This document shows, one piece after another, positions 1 through 8,872 of a stretch of 60,921 bases of DNA. Under the pieces are notes generated by a model that ran no database searches, was not told where the DNA came from, and saw only the letters and a program-made list of their open reading frames with translations. The number at the start of each line of letters is the position of its first letter. Positions within the stretch are counted from its first letter, which is position 1. Source of the stretch: Mesorhizobium sp. (GTDB taxonomy: Bacteria > Pseudomonadota > Alphaproteobacteria > Rhizobiales > Rhizobiaceae); the NCBI RefSeq assembly GCF_024710845.1, contig NZ_JANJTZ010000044.1, forward strand, positions 1-60,921. Reading direction: 5' to 3'. Made by a program: the position numbers and the translations under genes.

Positions 1-1114
1 CGAGGGCGTCATCACGGTCGAGGAGGCCAAGACCGCCGACACCGAGCTTGAGGTCGTCGAAGGCATGCAGTTCGACCGCGGCTATCTCTCGCCCTATTTC
101 GTCACCAACCAGGACAAGATGCGCGTCGAGCTCGAGGAGCCCTACGTGCTGATCCACGAGAAGAAGCTGTCGAACCTGCAGGCGATGCTGCCCGTGCTCG
201 AGGCGGTCGTGCAGTCGGGCAAGCCGCTGCTGATCATCGCCGAGGACGTGGAAGGCGAGGCGCTTGCGACGCTCGTCGTCAACAAGCTGCGCGGCGGCCT
301 GAAAGTCGCGGCCGTCAAGGCGCCGGGCTTCGGCGACCGTCGCAAGGCGATGCTGGAAGACATCGCCATCCTCACCGGCGGCACCGCCATCAGCGAAGAT
401 CTCGGCATCAAGCTCGAGAACGTGACGCTGCAGATGCTCGGCCGTGCCAAGAAGGTCGTCATCGAGAAGGAGAACACCACCGTCGTCGACGGGTTCGGGC
501 GCAAGGAGGAAATCCAGGGCCGCGTCGCGCAGATCAAGGCCCAGATCGAGGAAACCACCTCCGACTACGACCGCGAGAAGCTGCAGGAGCGGTTGGCCAA
601 GCTCGCCGGCGGCGTCGCGGTGATCCGTGTCGGCGGCTCGACCGAGGTCGAGGTCAAGGAGAAGAAGGACCGCGTGGACGACGCGCTGCATGCGACCCGT
701 GCGGCCGTCGAGGAAGGTATCCTGCCCGGCGGCGGCGTTGCTCTCCTGCGGGCCGCAAAGGTGCTGGATGGCGTCGAGATCGACAACACCGACCAAAAAT
801 ACGGTGTCGAGATCGTGCGCCGTGCGATCGAAGCGCCGGTCCGGCAGATCGCCGAGAACGCCGGAGCGGAAGGATCGATCATCGTTGGCAAGCTGCGCGA
901 GAAGACCGAGTTTGGCTGGGGCTGGAATGCGCAGACCAACGAGTTCGGTGATCTCTATGGCCAGGGCGTGATCGACCCGGCCAAGGTGGTGCGCACCGCG
1001 CTGCAGGACGCGGCGTCCGTCGCCGGCCTGCTGGTCACCACCGAGGCGATGGTCGCCGAGAAGCCCAAGAAGGAAGCCCCGCCGGCGATGCCCGCCGGCG
1101 GCATGGACTTCTGA
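1..1114 (+). CDS. groEL: 60 kDa chaperonin GroEL, C-terminal part (5' end outside window)
   Basis: ATP-driven cytosolic folding chaperonin. The reading frame is open from base 2, so the gene starts upstream of the window; what is visible corresponds to about residue 170 onward of a normal ~545-aa GroEL. It shows the apical-domain stretch beginning [11 protein letters not shown], the conserved [13 protein letters not shown], the lower hinge and equatorial ATP-site segment [15 protein letters not shown], and the glycine/methionine-rich tail ending PAGGMDF. groES is presumably just upstream, outside the window. A strong intrinsic terminator follows the stop codon. Nothing suggests damage. Confidence 0.98.
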   Translation, partial: EGVITVEEAKTADTELEVVEGMQFDRGYLSPYFVTNQDKMRVELEEPYVLIHEKKLSNLQAMLPVLEAVVQSGKPLLIIAEDVEGEALATLVVNKLRGGLKVAAVKAPGFGDRRKAMLEDIAILTGGTAISEDLGIKLENVTLQMLGRAKKVVIEKENTTVVDGFGRKEEIQGRVAQIKAQIEETTSDYDREKLQERLAKLAGGVAVIRVGGSTEVEVKEKKDRVDDALHATRAAVEEGILPGGGVALLRAAKVLDGVEIDNTDQKYGVEIVRRAIEAPVRQIAENAGAEGSIIVGKLREKTEFGWGWNAQTNEFGDLYGQGVIDPAKVVRTALQDAASVAGLLVTTEAMVAEKPKKEAPPAMPAGGMDF

Positions 1115-1145
1115 TCCGCACCGCTTGATCCTACGCAAAGAAAAA

Positions 1146-1174
1146 CCCCGCCGGATCGCTCCGGCGGGGCTTTT
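1146..1174. terminator. bidirectional intrinsic terminator between groEL and phasin
   Basis: A perfect 9-bp stem, CCCCGCCGG and CCGGCGGGG (1146-1154 and 1161-1169), encloses a 6-base loop. It is followed on the plus strand by CTTTTC and preceded by AAAGAAAAA, which reads as a T tract on the minus strand. It lies between the convergent groEL and phasin genes and can end transcription from both sides. Confidence 0.93.
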
Positions 1175-1192
1175 CGTACTCGGGGTCTACGC

Positions 1193-1672
1193 TTACGCGG
1201 CCTTCTTGGTGTAGAGGGCCGAAATCTCGGACTGCAGGTTCTTGGCGCCGTCGACGACCGTCGCGCGGGCAGCCTCGGCGGCGTCCTTCGCGCGTTCGAA
1301 GTTCGAGCGGGCGCTCTCGCGCACATAGTCGGCCTGGATCTGCAGGGCCTCGTTCAGCGACTTGGCGCCGGCGACCTTCTCGACCGTGGTCAGCGCATGC
1401 TGGACGTTGGCGAGCGAGGATTCGACGAGGCCGCGGGCGAAGTCGGCATAGCCGCCGACGAAGGCGGTAGCGAAATTCTCGACCTTGGTCGTGGCGGTCG
1501 CGAGGCCCTCATGCACGCTCTCGGCGCGCTCCTGAGCGGCGCTGGCGGTGCGCTTGACGAAATCACGCGCGGCGGCGGGAACTTCCATCTTCGACTGCAC
1601 GGTCTCGAAAGCCTCGGTGATCGAAGCCATGGGGTTCTGGGTGGCGGAAGCGGTCTTGGTGGTCTTGGCCAT
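1193..1672 (-). CDS. phasin family protein
   Basis: Predicted small amphipathic protein that coats polyhydroxyalkanoate (PHA) granules. The 159-aa product is almost wholly helical, rich in Ala, Glu and Lys, with no signal peptide, and has the layout of the phasin_2 family: a short polar N-terminus, then long heptad-like stretches such as FVGGYADFARGLVESS. The frame is open further upstream, but I chose the ATG at 1672 because GAGGATGG lies just before it and the upstream extension is Arg/Pro-rich non-protein-like sequence. It converges on groEL and has a TGC-rich repeat block 80-120 bases upstream. The family is clear; the granule role is inferred from it. Confidence 0.88.
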   Translation of the reverse strand: MAKTTKTASATQNPMASITEAFETVQSKMEVPAAARDFVKRTASAAQERAESVHEGLATATTKVENFATAFVGGYADFARGLVESSLANVQHALTTVEKVAGAKSLNEALQIQADYVRESARSNFERAKDAAEAARATVVDGAKNLQSEISALYTKKAA

Positions 1673-1753
1673 GATAATGTCCATCCTCATTCGGGAGCAA
1701 CGGTTCGCCCCGTTCACGATCGACCCGGGGTGAAAGACATCTAGGAATTGCTG

Positions 1754-1794
1754 TTGTGCAATGCAATATCTAGAATGGTGCAGTGCACAATATT
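1754..1794 (-). promoter_or_regulatory. candidate PhaR-type operator upstream of the phasin gene
   Basis: Two TGC-rich blocks, TTGTGCAATGCAATAT (1754-1769) and ATGGTGCAGTGCACAATATT (1775-1794), form an imperfect inverted arrangement with outer arms TTGTGCA and TGCACAA. PHA-responsive repressors of the PhaR family are known to bind TGC-rich sites before phasin genes, so this is a reasonable operator for the phasin starting at 1672. No phaR gene lies in the window, so the assignment is inferred. Confidence 0.5.
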
Positions 1795-1880
1795 TTCGGA
1801 TTGAGCCCGAGATCGGCGTCGGGGGTGGCGGACGCGAGCCGGACCGCCTAGATCTTGGGGCAGCAGCCGGACCGCCTTCC

Positions 1881-3167
1881 ATGCAGGATTTCGCCCGAAC
1901 CCAGACGACCGCCGCGGGCGACGCCGCCAAGCTCGCGGCACTGCGCCGGATCAAGGCGCTGGCGACCGCGATGCTGGTGCTGTGCCTGGTCGTCTATCTC
2001 GTCGCCCGCAGCTTCGAGGCGCGGTATCCGGCGCTCTCCTTCGTCGCTGCCTTCGCCGGCGCGGCGATGGTGGGAGGGCTGGCCGACTGGTATGCGGTAG
2101 TCGCCCTGTTCAAGCGGCCGCTCGGCCTGCCGATCCCGCACACGGCAATCATCCCGTCGAACCAGGAACGGATCGCGGACAATCTGGGATATTTCATCGA
2201 GGCGAACTTCCTCGCGCCCGAGCCGGTGAGCCGCAAGCTGCGCGAGGTCGACTTCGCAGCGCTGGTCGCCGACTGGCTGGCGGAACCGCGGCGCGCCGAG
2301 GCGCTGTCCCGTTTCGTCGCAAGGCTGGTGCCGCAGACGGTCTCGGCGATCGAAGGCTCGGGGCTCAAGGATTTCATCACGCAGCGCGTGGTCGAGCAGG
2401 TCGACAAAGTGCAGCTCGCGCCGCTGGCGGCCGAGCTCCTCACCGCTCTCATGCACGACCGGCGGCACCAGAAACTGTTCGACGAGATCATCAAGGTGTT
2501 CGGCCGCTTCCTGAGCGACCAGGATGCGCAGGACGCGCTGCGCGACAAGATCCGAGACGAGCTGCCGTCGGTGGCCAGGCTGTTCAAGGCGGATGCCTAT
2601 CTGCTGAAGAAGATCGTCGCGTCGGCCGGATCGCTGCTCGACGAGGTGAAGGCCGATCCGGACCATCCGATGCGCGCCGAGTTCGACCGCTTCGTCATGG
2701 GCTTCGTCGAGACGCTGAAGACGTCGAAGACCTACGGCAAGCAGGTTGAGAAGCTGAAGCGCGATTTCCTCGCGCGGCCGGAACTGCGCGAGCTGGCGCG
2801 GGACATGTGGACGAGCTTCAGGACCTATGTCGAGCAGGACGCGGGGTCGGAAGACTCGGTGATCCGCAAGCACCTCGCCTCGGCGTTCGTCGACGTCGGA
2901 CGCCAGCTCGCGGCCGATCCCGCGATCCGCGCCGACATGAATGCCGGCTTCGTCGTCGCGCTCGGCTCCTTCGTCGAGAGCCAGAAGAGCGGGGTCTCGC
3001 GCTTCATCGCCGACCAGGTCAAGGGCTGGGACCTCGGCCAGCTCACCCATCTCATCGAGATCAATGTCGGGCGCGACCTGCAGTTCATCCGCTTCAACGG
3101 CATGCTGGTGGGCGGTCTGGCAGGCCTGGCGCTGCATATCGGCGAGGTCTTGATCTTCCGCAATTGA
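1881..3167 (+). CDS. DUF445 family membrane protein
   Basis: A 428-aa protein of the DUF445 (YjiN-like) family, whose function is unknown. A hydrophobic segment follows the short N-terminus at about residues 28-47, then comes the family signature GGLADWYAVVALFKRPLGLPIPHTAIIP at about 62-90. A long helical region follows and a second membrane segment closes the protein (MLVGGLAGLALHIGEVLIF). The frame is open 40 codons further upstream, but the ATG at 1881 gives the usual family N-terminus and leaves the phasin control region free. It is divergent from the phasin gene. Function: unassigned inner-membrane protein. Confidence 0.85.
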   Translation: MQDFARTQTTAAGDAAKLAALRRIKALATAMLVLCLVVYLVARSFEARYPALSFVAAFAGAAMVGGLADWYAVVALFKRPLGLPIPHTAIIPSNQERIADNLGYFIEANFLAPEPVSRKLREVDFAALVADWLAEPRRAEALSRFVARLVPQTVSAIEGSGLKDFITQRVVEQVDKVQLAPLAAELLTALMHDRRHQKLFDEIIKVFGRFLSDQDAQDALRDKIRDELPSVARLFKADAYLLKKIVASAGSLLDEVKADPDHPMRAEFDRFVMGFVETLKTSKTYGKQVEKLKRDFLARPELRELARDMWTSFRTYVEQDAGSEDSVIRKHLASAFVDVGRQLAADPAIRADMNAGFVVALGSFVESQKSGVSRFIADQVKGWDLGQLTHLIEINVGRDLQFIRFNGMLVGGLAGLALHIGEVLIFRN

Positions 3168-3191
3168 CCTTGTCCCGGCTCGGTCTAATCT
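3164..3191 (+). promoter_or_regulatory. possible sigma-70 promoter for the second phasin gene
   Basis: TTGACC (3164-3169) is followed after 16 bases by TAATCT (3186-3191), a fair match to -35/-10 elements. It sits about 50 bases before the phasin start at 3238 and overlaps the DUF445 stop codon. Pattern match only. Confidence 0.35.
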
Positions 3192-3237
3192 GGCTTCAGG
3201 CGGCGCAGCCTGTGACGCCGCGAAACGGGAGCGCGAG

Positions 3238-3669
3238 ATGGCGAAGAAGACAGAGAACGAGTCGTTCGTCGACATGTTCAAGAGCTTTGGCGAGCAGCTG
3301 AAGATGCCGAGCGTCGATGTCGAGAAGATCATCGAACACCACCGCAAGAACCTCGAGACGCTGGAGAAGACGGCAAAGGCCGCGACCGAAGGTGCGTCGA
3401 ACCTGATGGCGAAGCAGCGGGAGATGCTGCAGGAGACGCTGCGCGAGGTCACCGACATGGCACAGAACTTCCGCGCCACCGGCGGCCCGCAGGAACTGAT
3501 GACCAAGCAGGCGGATTTCGCCAAGAAGTCGTTCGAGACCGCGGTCAAGAACGCCAGCGAGATGGCCGACGTGGTGCGCAAATCCTCCACCGAGACGATC
3601 GAAATCCTGCGCAACCGCATCAAGGACGCGATGGAGGAGATTCGCGAGGGGATGGAACGGAAGAAGTAG
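3238..3669 (+). CDS. phasin family protein (second paralogue)
   Basis: A 143-aa helical, charged protein starting MAKKTENESFVDMFKSFGEQLKMP, with no signal peptide. The N-terminal FVDMFKSFGEQLKMPSVDVEKI followed by long amphipathic helices rich in Lys/Glu/Ala matches the short phasin family that binds PHA granules. A GGGAGCGCGAG ribosome site directly precedes the ATG. It follows DUF445 by 70 bases and may have its own promoter. It is only distantly similar to the first phasin at 1193-1672, so this is an old pair and not a recent duplication. Confidence 0.85.
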   Translation: MAKKTENESFVDMFKSFGEQLKMPSVDVEKIIEHHRKNLETLEKTAKAATEGASNLMAKQREMLQETLREVTDMAQNFRATGGPQELMTKQADFAKKSFETAVKNASEMADVVRKSSTETIEILRNRIKDAMEEIREGMERKK

Positions 3670-3696
3670 TCCGGTTCACGCCCGAAAGTCGCAGCC

Positions 3697-4950
3697 ATGA
3701 CCACACCGCCTCCGGCGCCCGGCCGCTTGCGGCAGATGCAGATCTACGTTCCGGGCGTGGGCGGGGCCAGGCCGCGCGTGCCGGTGGCGCCGGACGCGCT
3801 GGAGGCGAAGGCTGCCGCAGCGATGAGCCCGGAGGCGGCGGCCTATATCGTCGGCGGAGCGGGGATGGACGCGACGATGCGCGCCAACCGCGCCGCCTTC
3901 GACCGGCACCGTTTCGTGCCGCGCGTGCTCAACGACGTGTCGGTGCGCGACCTTTCGGTCGAGCTGTTCGGCCGAAGGCATGCGGCACCGCTGCTGCTCG
4001 CGCCGATCGGCGTGCTCGAGATGGTGCATCCGCAAGCCGACCTGGCGGTGGCGCGCGCGGCGGCGGCCGAAGGGATCGGCTACGTCTTTTCCAACCAGGC
4101 GTCGGTGGCGATGGAGAAGACGGCGGCCGCGATGGGGGCGGCACCCCGCTGGTTCCAGCTTTACTGGTCGAGCGACGACGCTTTCGTGCGCTCGCTGGTG
4201 TCGCGCGCCGAGGCCTGCGGCTGCGAGGCGATCGTGGTGACGCTCGACACGACGCTGCTCGGCTGGCGGCCGCGCGACCTCGACCGCGCCTCGCTGCCGT
4301 TCCTCAAAGGGCAGGGCCTGGCGCAATATCTCTCTGACCCGGTGTTCCGCGCCGCGATCCCGGCGAAGCCGCCGGAGACGGGCGTGAAGCCGAAGGGGCT
4401 GGGCGTGATCGAGGCGCTTGTGAGCCTGCGGCGCAAGGGCAAGGAGTTCGACCTCCCGATCGGCCGAGTGCGCGCCGCGGTCGGGCACTTCGTCGCCACC
4501 TATTCGCGGCCGGACCTGACCTGGGCGGACATCGTGCGGCTCAGGCAGATGACGGCATTGCCGATCCTGCTCAAGGGCGTCAGGCACGCCGACGACGCGC
4601 GGCTGGCGCGCGAGCACGGCGTCGACGGGATCGTGGTGTCGAACCATGGCGGACGGCAAGTGGATGGCGAAATCGCGACGCTCGATGCCTTGCCCGGTGT
4701 CGTAGCGGCGGCGGGCGGCATGCCGGTTCTGCTGGATTCAGGCATCCGGTCCGGCGCGGATGTCGCCAAGGCATTGGCGCTGGGCGCCCGCGCGGTGCTG
4801 CTCGGCCGGCCCTATGTCTATGGCCTGGCGCTTGCCGGGGAGGCGGGCGTTGGCGAGGTCATCCGCAACGTCATCGCCGAGCTCGACCTGACGCTGGCGC
4901 TGATCGGGAAGACGCGGGCGGAGGAGCTCACCGCCGATGTCTTCGGCTAG
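3697..4950 (+). CDS. FMN-dependent alpha-hydroxy-acid oxidase, lactate 2-monooxygenase-like
   Basis: A 417-aa TIM-barrel flavoenzyme of the L-lactate dehydrogenase/glycolate oxidase family, which oxidises alpha-hydroxy acids with FMN. The active-site signature [10 protein letters not shown] is present with the catalytic base His at residue 317, and the phosphate-binding end [31 protein letters not shown] is intact. The middle segment [22 protein letters not shown] resembles mycobacterial lactate 2-monooxygenase more than LldD, so conversion of lactate or a relative to acetate plus CO2 is possible. It starts 27 bases after the phasin stop. The substrate is inferred. Confidence 0.85.
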   Translation: MTTPPPAPGRLRQMQIYVPGVGGARPRVPVAPDALEAKAAAAMSPEAAAYIVGGAGMDATMRANRAAFDRHRFVPRVLNDVSVRDLSVELFGRRHAAPLLLAPIGVLEMVHPQADLAVARAAAAEGIGYVFSNQASVAMEKTAAAMGAAPRWFQLYWSSDDAFVRSLVSRAEACGCEAIVVTLDTTLLGWRPRDLDRASLPFLKGQGLAQYLSDPVFRAAIPAKPPETGVKPKGLGVIEALVSLRRKGKEFDLPIGRVRAAVGHFVATYSRPDLTWADIVRLRQMTALPILLKGVRHADDARLAREHGVDGIVVSNHGGRQVDGEIATLDALPGVVAAAGGMPVLLDSGIRSGADVAKALALGARAVLLGRPYVYGLALAGEAGVGEVIRNVIAELDLTLALIGKTRAEELTADVFG

Positions 4951-5263
4951 TTGTGGAACCGAAATAGACCTTGGCGTCTGCATTCTTCGGTTCACCGTGG
5001 CCATGGATGACTTAGCCAGATGGGAACTCGAGCAGAAAGAATGGTGCCCTGTCCAAGTCGAAATCGGCGGAGACAGGCGCCAAATTGAAGTCATTTCGAT
5101 GGTCCGTCTGGATCAGGAGGTGCGGGATGCCTGGCGCGGCCCGAGGCCTGCCGTGATTGAAGACACGACGCTCGTCCTTGAACGGGTAAACTTCGATACA
5201 GTAGTCGCCGCGGTAAGGCAGTACGCCGAGTACGAGGTCGGCAAGTCGTCTGGACAAGGCTGA
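4937..5263 (+). CDS. small hypothetical protein
   Basis: A 108-aa frame that starts inside the last codons of the flavoenzyme gene; GAGGAG lies 10 bases before the ATG at 4937. It has no signal peptide, membrane segment or motif I recognise. The part after residue 23 ([14 protein letters not shown]) reads like a compact mixed alpha/beta domain, and an internal ATG at 5003 is another possible start. The overlap with the upstream gene fits an operon, but the product could be orphan or spurious. Confidence 0.5.
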   Translation: MSSASCGTEIDLGVCILRFTVAMDDLARWELEQKEWCPVQVEIGGDRRQIEVISMVRLDQEVRDAWRGPRPAVIEDTTLVLERVNFDTVVAAVRQYAEYEVGKSSGQG

Positions 5264-5361
5264 CGCCAGCCGTGTCACATGCGCATTCCGGCTTTTCCCA
5301 TGAGTATTCCTCGTCTACGGAGCAACGCGCCCGTGCTCCACAGGATGAAAGGAATACCAGG

Positions 5362-5826
5362 ATGGCGAAGCTGACGTTCGACAGCATGAAGGACATGGTC
5401 GGGCAGGAGCTCGGGGTCTCGTCATGGGTCACCGTCGACCAGAAGATGATCGACGCGTTTGCGCAGACGACGAACGATCACCAGTGGATCCATGTCGATG
5501 TCGGACGGGCGCGGCGCGAGAGCCCGTCGAAGTCGACGATCGCGCATGGTTACCTGACGCTGTCGCTGGTCGCGTCGATGTCGTACGAGATCGGCGCGTT
5601 GCCGGAGGGAACCGCCGCCGCTTTCAACTACGGTCTCGACAAGGTGCGCTTCATCACGCCCGTCAAGGCGGGCGCGCGGGTGCGGATGCGCACGACCATG
5701 GTCTCCTTCGAGGAAAAGGCGCCCGGCCAGTTCCTGATGAAGGCCTCCAACACGGTCGAGATCGACGGCGAGCAGAAGCCGGCATTGATCGCCGAGACGC
5801 TGGTCATGCTCGTCAAAGGCTCCTGA
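5362..5826 (+). CDS. MaoC family (R)-specific enoyl-CoA hydratase-like protein
   Basis: A 154-aa hotdog-fold protein of the MaoC/NodN type, which adds water to trans-2-enoyl-CoA. The hydratase-2 catalytic pair is visible in NDHQWIHVD (Asp39, His44), followed by the conserved IAHGYLTLSL helix. I chose the ATG at 5362, which has AAAGGAA eight bases upstream; an upstream 30-codon extension is polar and lacks homology. In this PHA-flavoured neighbourhood (two phasins within 4 kb) a PhaJ-like role, supplying (R)-3-hydroxyacyl-CoA for PHA synthesis, is attractive. The family also has other roles. Confidence 0.88.
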   Translation: MAKLTFDSMKDMVGQELGVSSWVTVDQKMIDAFAQTTNDHQWIHVDVGRARRESPSKSTIAHGYLTLSLVASMSYEIGALPEGTAAAFNYGLDKVRFITPVKAGARVRMRTTMVSFEEKAPGQFLMKASNTVEIDGEQKPALIAETLVMLVKGS

Positions 5827-5973
5827 CTGGAACTAAACCGAATGAGGGACGCGTCGGTGCGTTTTGTCAGCGCGACTGGCTTCCGTCGACGATCTCGGCG
5901 CCCTGTCGCACCGTTTTGCTTCGAGGCGGCAAAGATACTATGGGCCGCGGCCTGACGAGAGGCTTTCACCCCG

Positions 5974-6026
5974 TTGACCACCCCGCTTGCCTATTCGCAC
6001 CGTTTCGCCGTTTCGCCGATGATGGA
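5974..6026 (+). pseudogene. dusA: displaced native 5' end of dusA (left end of island)
   Basis: The frame from TTG at 5974 reads LTTPLAYSHRFAVSPMMD and then leaves the DusA consensus. HRFAVSPMMD is the standard DusA N-terminus (compare HRIATAPMMDWTDRH in the intact gene at 12772). GAGAGG lies about 12 bases upstream. This is best read as the original start of dusA, separated from its body by an insertion whose junction falls in the 13-bp repeat at 6014-6026. Confidence 0.82.
6014..6026 (+). repeat. attL-like core of dusA island
   Basis: CGCCGATGATGGA is identical to 12806-12818 inside dusA. dusA is a known target for a family of tyrosine integrases, which recombine in this 5' coding region (codons for PMMDW). 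The two copies bound the truncated integrase gene and the cytochrome operon. Confidence 0.75.
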
Positions 6027-6389
6027 TGGGGTCCAGTCTCGCCTGACGGCGATTGTGAGCCGCCCGGTTGCGTTTGAGCGCGGCCAGCGTCGCACTCAGT
6101 TGCCGGAGCAGATTTTCGCGACTTGCTTCGAAAAAGCATCGCGCCACGCTTCGCCCATGCCTCGCGCTTTGCCGCGTCCTTCGTCTCGGCGGTGGCGACC
6201 AGTGCAAAGAACGTCGCGTAGACGAGGTCGTACAAGTCGAACGAGTGTCGACGCTGGATAAGCCGAGCCTTAGCTTCGCTGGCGCTTCTGGAGGGACATT
6301 CATCACCGTTTTTGAACCAAAGCCGGCCGCGCGGGAGCGAACCCGGGCGGGGCAGATCCGCGCGGTTCGCTCCATATTTGCGATCTGGA
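6027..6389. other. non-coding left arm of the island
   Basis: These 360 bases hold no convincing gene. A minus-strand frame (5966-6400, 144 aa) contains a protein-like stretch around HSFDLYDLVYATFFALV, but its N- and C-terminal parts are low-complexity and it crosses the attL junction into the dusA fragment. It may be a relic of an older gene. Confidence 0.5.
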
Positions 6390-7769
6390 TCAGTTGCCAA
6401 GTTCGTTCAGCACGTAGTTGGTAATAGCCTTCAGGGTTTCGTCGCCGAGATAGTCCTGCGGCGGCATTTCGGGAAAGCCTTCGCGCTTGTGGACCGGCTT
6501 CTTGACGAAGGCCATCATGGCAGTGGCATCCTCAGAGTACAGCGCCTTGATCGACTGGATCGACGGTCCGTGCAGCACCGAATCATAGGCGTGGCAACCG
6601 GAGCAGACGGCGAGATAGGTCAGCCGGCCCTTCTGTTCGGCGGTGTAGACCGGCTCCTCGGCGCCACCCGCGATCATCGCCGTCACCATCGTCGCCTTGC
6701 TCATCTCGGGCGTGCAAGCCTCCCAGCGCTTGGTGCCGAGCGAATCGACGCCGTCGGCCTGGGCGAGGCAATTGTCGCGTCCCTTGTTGGCGACGAGGAC
6801 TTCGAGACCCGTCTTGCCGGTCGGGGCGAGCATTTCGGCGATCACGCCCGCCGGTTTCTCGCCGTTCCTGGACCAATTGTTGGCAAGCACGCGAACCTTG
6901 TCGGAATAGGGATCGATCTTCGGATCGGTCGCCAGCCCGAATGTGATCAGGTCGGAGACGAGCGCTCCGGTGCTGAAGTTGTCGGATATTTCATTGTCCT
7001 CGATCGTGACTTCGTCGGGGGCCAGCACGAGGATGCCGATCCCGGTCGGCACGCCGGCCGCGATCGAGCTCGAAGGAGCGAAGTTTTCGTGGTTGTTGGC
7101 GATCACTTTGTTGCCCCGAACCACGAGGCCGTAGGAATCCTTGACCGGGAGGCCGGGCAGCAACGTAAGCGCGATGCCGGCCGAATTGTCATAGACATCG
7201 TTTTGGGTCATCAGGGCATTGCGGGTGTTTTCGAACTCGATGCCGATGACATTGCCAAAGGTGGTGTTGCCGAGCACATCGATGTTGTCAGACATGCCGA
7301 CATAGATGCCGGCATCTTCGCAGCCGGTCACCGTATTGCCCTGCACGACGCCATTCTTGCCGAATTGGGGGAAGATTCCATAAAAAGCGCCCTCGACAAA
7401 ATTGTCGAGGATTTTGAAGTTGTTGGCACCCTGGGTCATGATGCCGTTGCCCTTGTAGCCCTTGACGTGGAAGCCGCTGATGACGACGGAATGGCCGGAG
7501 GCGATGATGCCGTCGTTGAGCTTCTTTTCGCCGTTCAGCATTGGCCGATTGTCGCCGTCACGCAGGCCCATCAGCGTGATGCCGGGCTTGTCGATGTAGA
7601 TGGACTGCTTGTACTCGCCGGGCTCGACGAGGATCGTGTCGCCCGCCTGCGCCTGGTCGATCACGGCCTGGATGCTGGTGCCCGAGGCGACGCGCAACTC
7701 CGCCGCCATGGTGCTTGATGAAAGAAGGGCGGCGATCACGGCACCGCCAAAGGCCAGATTGAAGTTCAT
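6390..7769 (-). CDS. exported parallel beta-helix protein with C-terminal cytochrome c domain
   Basis: A 459-aa protein with a signal peptide (MNFNLAFGGAVIAALLSSSTMAAE). Residues ~30-310 form a right-handed parallel beta-helix of the pectate-lyase/NosD style: repeated turns such as NNFKILDNFVEG, NGVVQGNTVTG, DNIDVLGNTTFG and DEVTIEDNEIS. A cytochrome c module follows, with its haem site CSGCH (Cys389, Cys392, His393) and a late methionine (FPEMPPQDYLGD) as likely second ligand. The beta-helix resembles the TIGR03805 type that neighbours diheme cytochromes in other bacteria; the covalent fusion to cytochrome c stands out. The ATG at 7769 has AGGAGAG upstream. It is the last gene of a four-gene operon. 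Substrate unknown. Confidence 0.88.
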   Translation of the reverse strand: MNFNLAFGGAVIAALLSSSTMAAELRVASGTSIQAVIDQAQAGDTILVEPGEYKQSIYIDKPGITLMGLRDGDNRPMLNGEKKLNDGIIASGHSVVISGFHVKGYKGNGIMTQGANNFKILDNFVEGAFYGIFPQFGKNGVVQGNTVTGCEDAGIYVGMSDNIDVLGNTTFGNVIGIEFENTRNALMTQNDVYDNSAGIALTLLPGLPVKDSYGLVVRGNKVIANNHENFAPSSSIAAGVPTGIGILVLAPDEVTIEDNEISDNFSTGALVSDLITFGLATDPKIDPYSDKVRVLANNWSRNGEKPAGVIAEMLAPTGKTGLEVLVANKGRDNCLAQADGVDSLGTKRWEACTPEMSKATMVTAMIAGGAEEPVYTAEQKGRLTYLAVCSGCHAYDSVLHGPSIQSIKALYSEDATAMMAFVKKPVHKREGFPEMPPQDYLGDETLKAITNYVLNELGN

Positions 7770-7789
7770 GAGTGTCTCTCCTGCGGTGT

Positions 7790-8872
7790 TCATTTCAGGG
7801 CGCTCGGGTCTTTGCCGGTCAGGGGGTCCTCGCCGCCATGTCCGAAGGCCGCCGTTTCCTTGCGTGCGAGGAGATCGGGCTTTTCCTTCAACATCGCTTC
7901 GCGCTTGTCGGCGAACTGGGCCGCGAGTTCGGGCAATCCGGCCCGGATGCCGAGACCTCCGAGGAACTTGAACGCATCGACGTAATCCTGCGGATTCACC
8001 CCGGCCGGATCGGTCGCCAGGGCCTCCTTCAGGAGGGCGACCGCCTTGTCGTTCTCGCGTTCGCCGAGATAGGCCTCGGCGAGCGCGCGATAGGCATTCA
8101 TGTCGGCGGGGTTGAGCTTGTGAGCTTCCTCGAGGAGCGCAATTGCGCGCAGCGCATCGCCTCCGAGGAATTCGGGCAGCGCAAAGAGCACTTGACCGAG
8201 CAGGAGCTGGCCGAGACCGTTGAGCGCGTCGGGCTTCTCCTTGATGGCGATCTCGAGTTCGGCGGTCGCCTTCGCCACGGCCTCGTTCTGCTTGTCGAGC
8301 GGCGTTTCTTTGACCGTCGAAGCGAGATAATAGGCCGCGCGCAGGATGCGGGCCTCGGTGACGTCAGGAATCAGCGGCTCGACGCGGACGAGCAGCTCGT
8401 CGCAGCGTTGGCGTGTCTGTTCCCAACGGACATGCAGCTCGCTCGAAAGCTCGATGCCCTGGTAGTGTTCGGAATAGGATTTCGCCAGGACGTCGAAATA
8501 TTCGAGGTTGGCGCCGAGCACCTCGAGATTGGTCTCGATGTTGTCGACCCTGAACGTCACGAACGCCCAGATTGCCGAGGACGGAACGCTGAGTTCCATG
8601 GCCGCCTGGGTGCCGTATTCCACGGCGCAGCCCATGCCGGCGCGATCCCATTTGCTGGTCGCCGCCGCCCTGTAGGCCTCCATCCTGGCGTCCCAATCGT
8701 CGATCGGCTTGCATTTGATCCGTTCGGTCGCCTCTTTGCGGTATTTTTCGAGCAGTGCGGGATCGGACATGTCCGACAGGACCGAGCCCGAATCCGCGGC
8801 GACCGCCGCCGTTGCCATGGCGAGGACCGAAGCCGACAACAGGGCCGCGGTCAGTCCAGGTCGATGTTTCAT
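7790..8872 (-). CDS. exported TPR-like helical repeat protein
   Basis: A 360-aa protein with a clear signal peptide (cleavage near VAA-DS, residue ~26). The body is helical, and residues ~230-330 contain TPR-type repeats: LNPADMNAYRALAEAYLGERENDKAVALLKEALATDP is a textbook TPR motif. Two cysteines in the N-terminal half (IKCKP, GMGCAVE) could form a periplasmic disulfide. It overlaps the upstream peroxidase gene by 4 bases and lies 20 bases before the beta-helix gene, so it is translated with the operon. Likely a periplasmic scaffold for the neighbouring redox proteins; that role is inferred. Confidence 0.82.
   Translation of the reverse strand: MKHRPGLTAALLSASVLAMATAAVAADSGSVLSDMSDPALLEKYRKEATERIKCKPIDDWDARMEAYRAAATSKWDRAGMGCAVEYGTQAAMELSVPSSAIWAFVTFRVDNIETNLEVLGANLEYFDVLAKSYSEHYQGIELSSELHVRWEQTRQRCDELLVRVEPLIPDVTEARILRAAYYLASTVKETPLDKQNEAVAKATAELEIAIKEKPDALNGLGQLLLGQVLFALPEFLGGDALRAIALLEEAHKLNPADMNAYRALAEAYLGERENDKAVALLKEALATDPAGVNPQDYVDAFKFLGGLGIRAGLPELAAQFADKREAMLKEKPDLLARKETAAFGHGGEDPLTGKDPSALK

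Noticed and set aside
1848..3704. 618-aa minus-strand frame
   Set aside because: Antisense to DUF445 and the second phasin; no start signal or motif.
5966..6400. 144-aa minus-strand frame in the island's left arm
   Set aside because: Crosses the attL junction and the dusA fragment; only a short middle stretch looks protein-like, so I did not call a gene.
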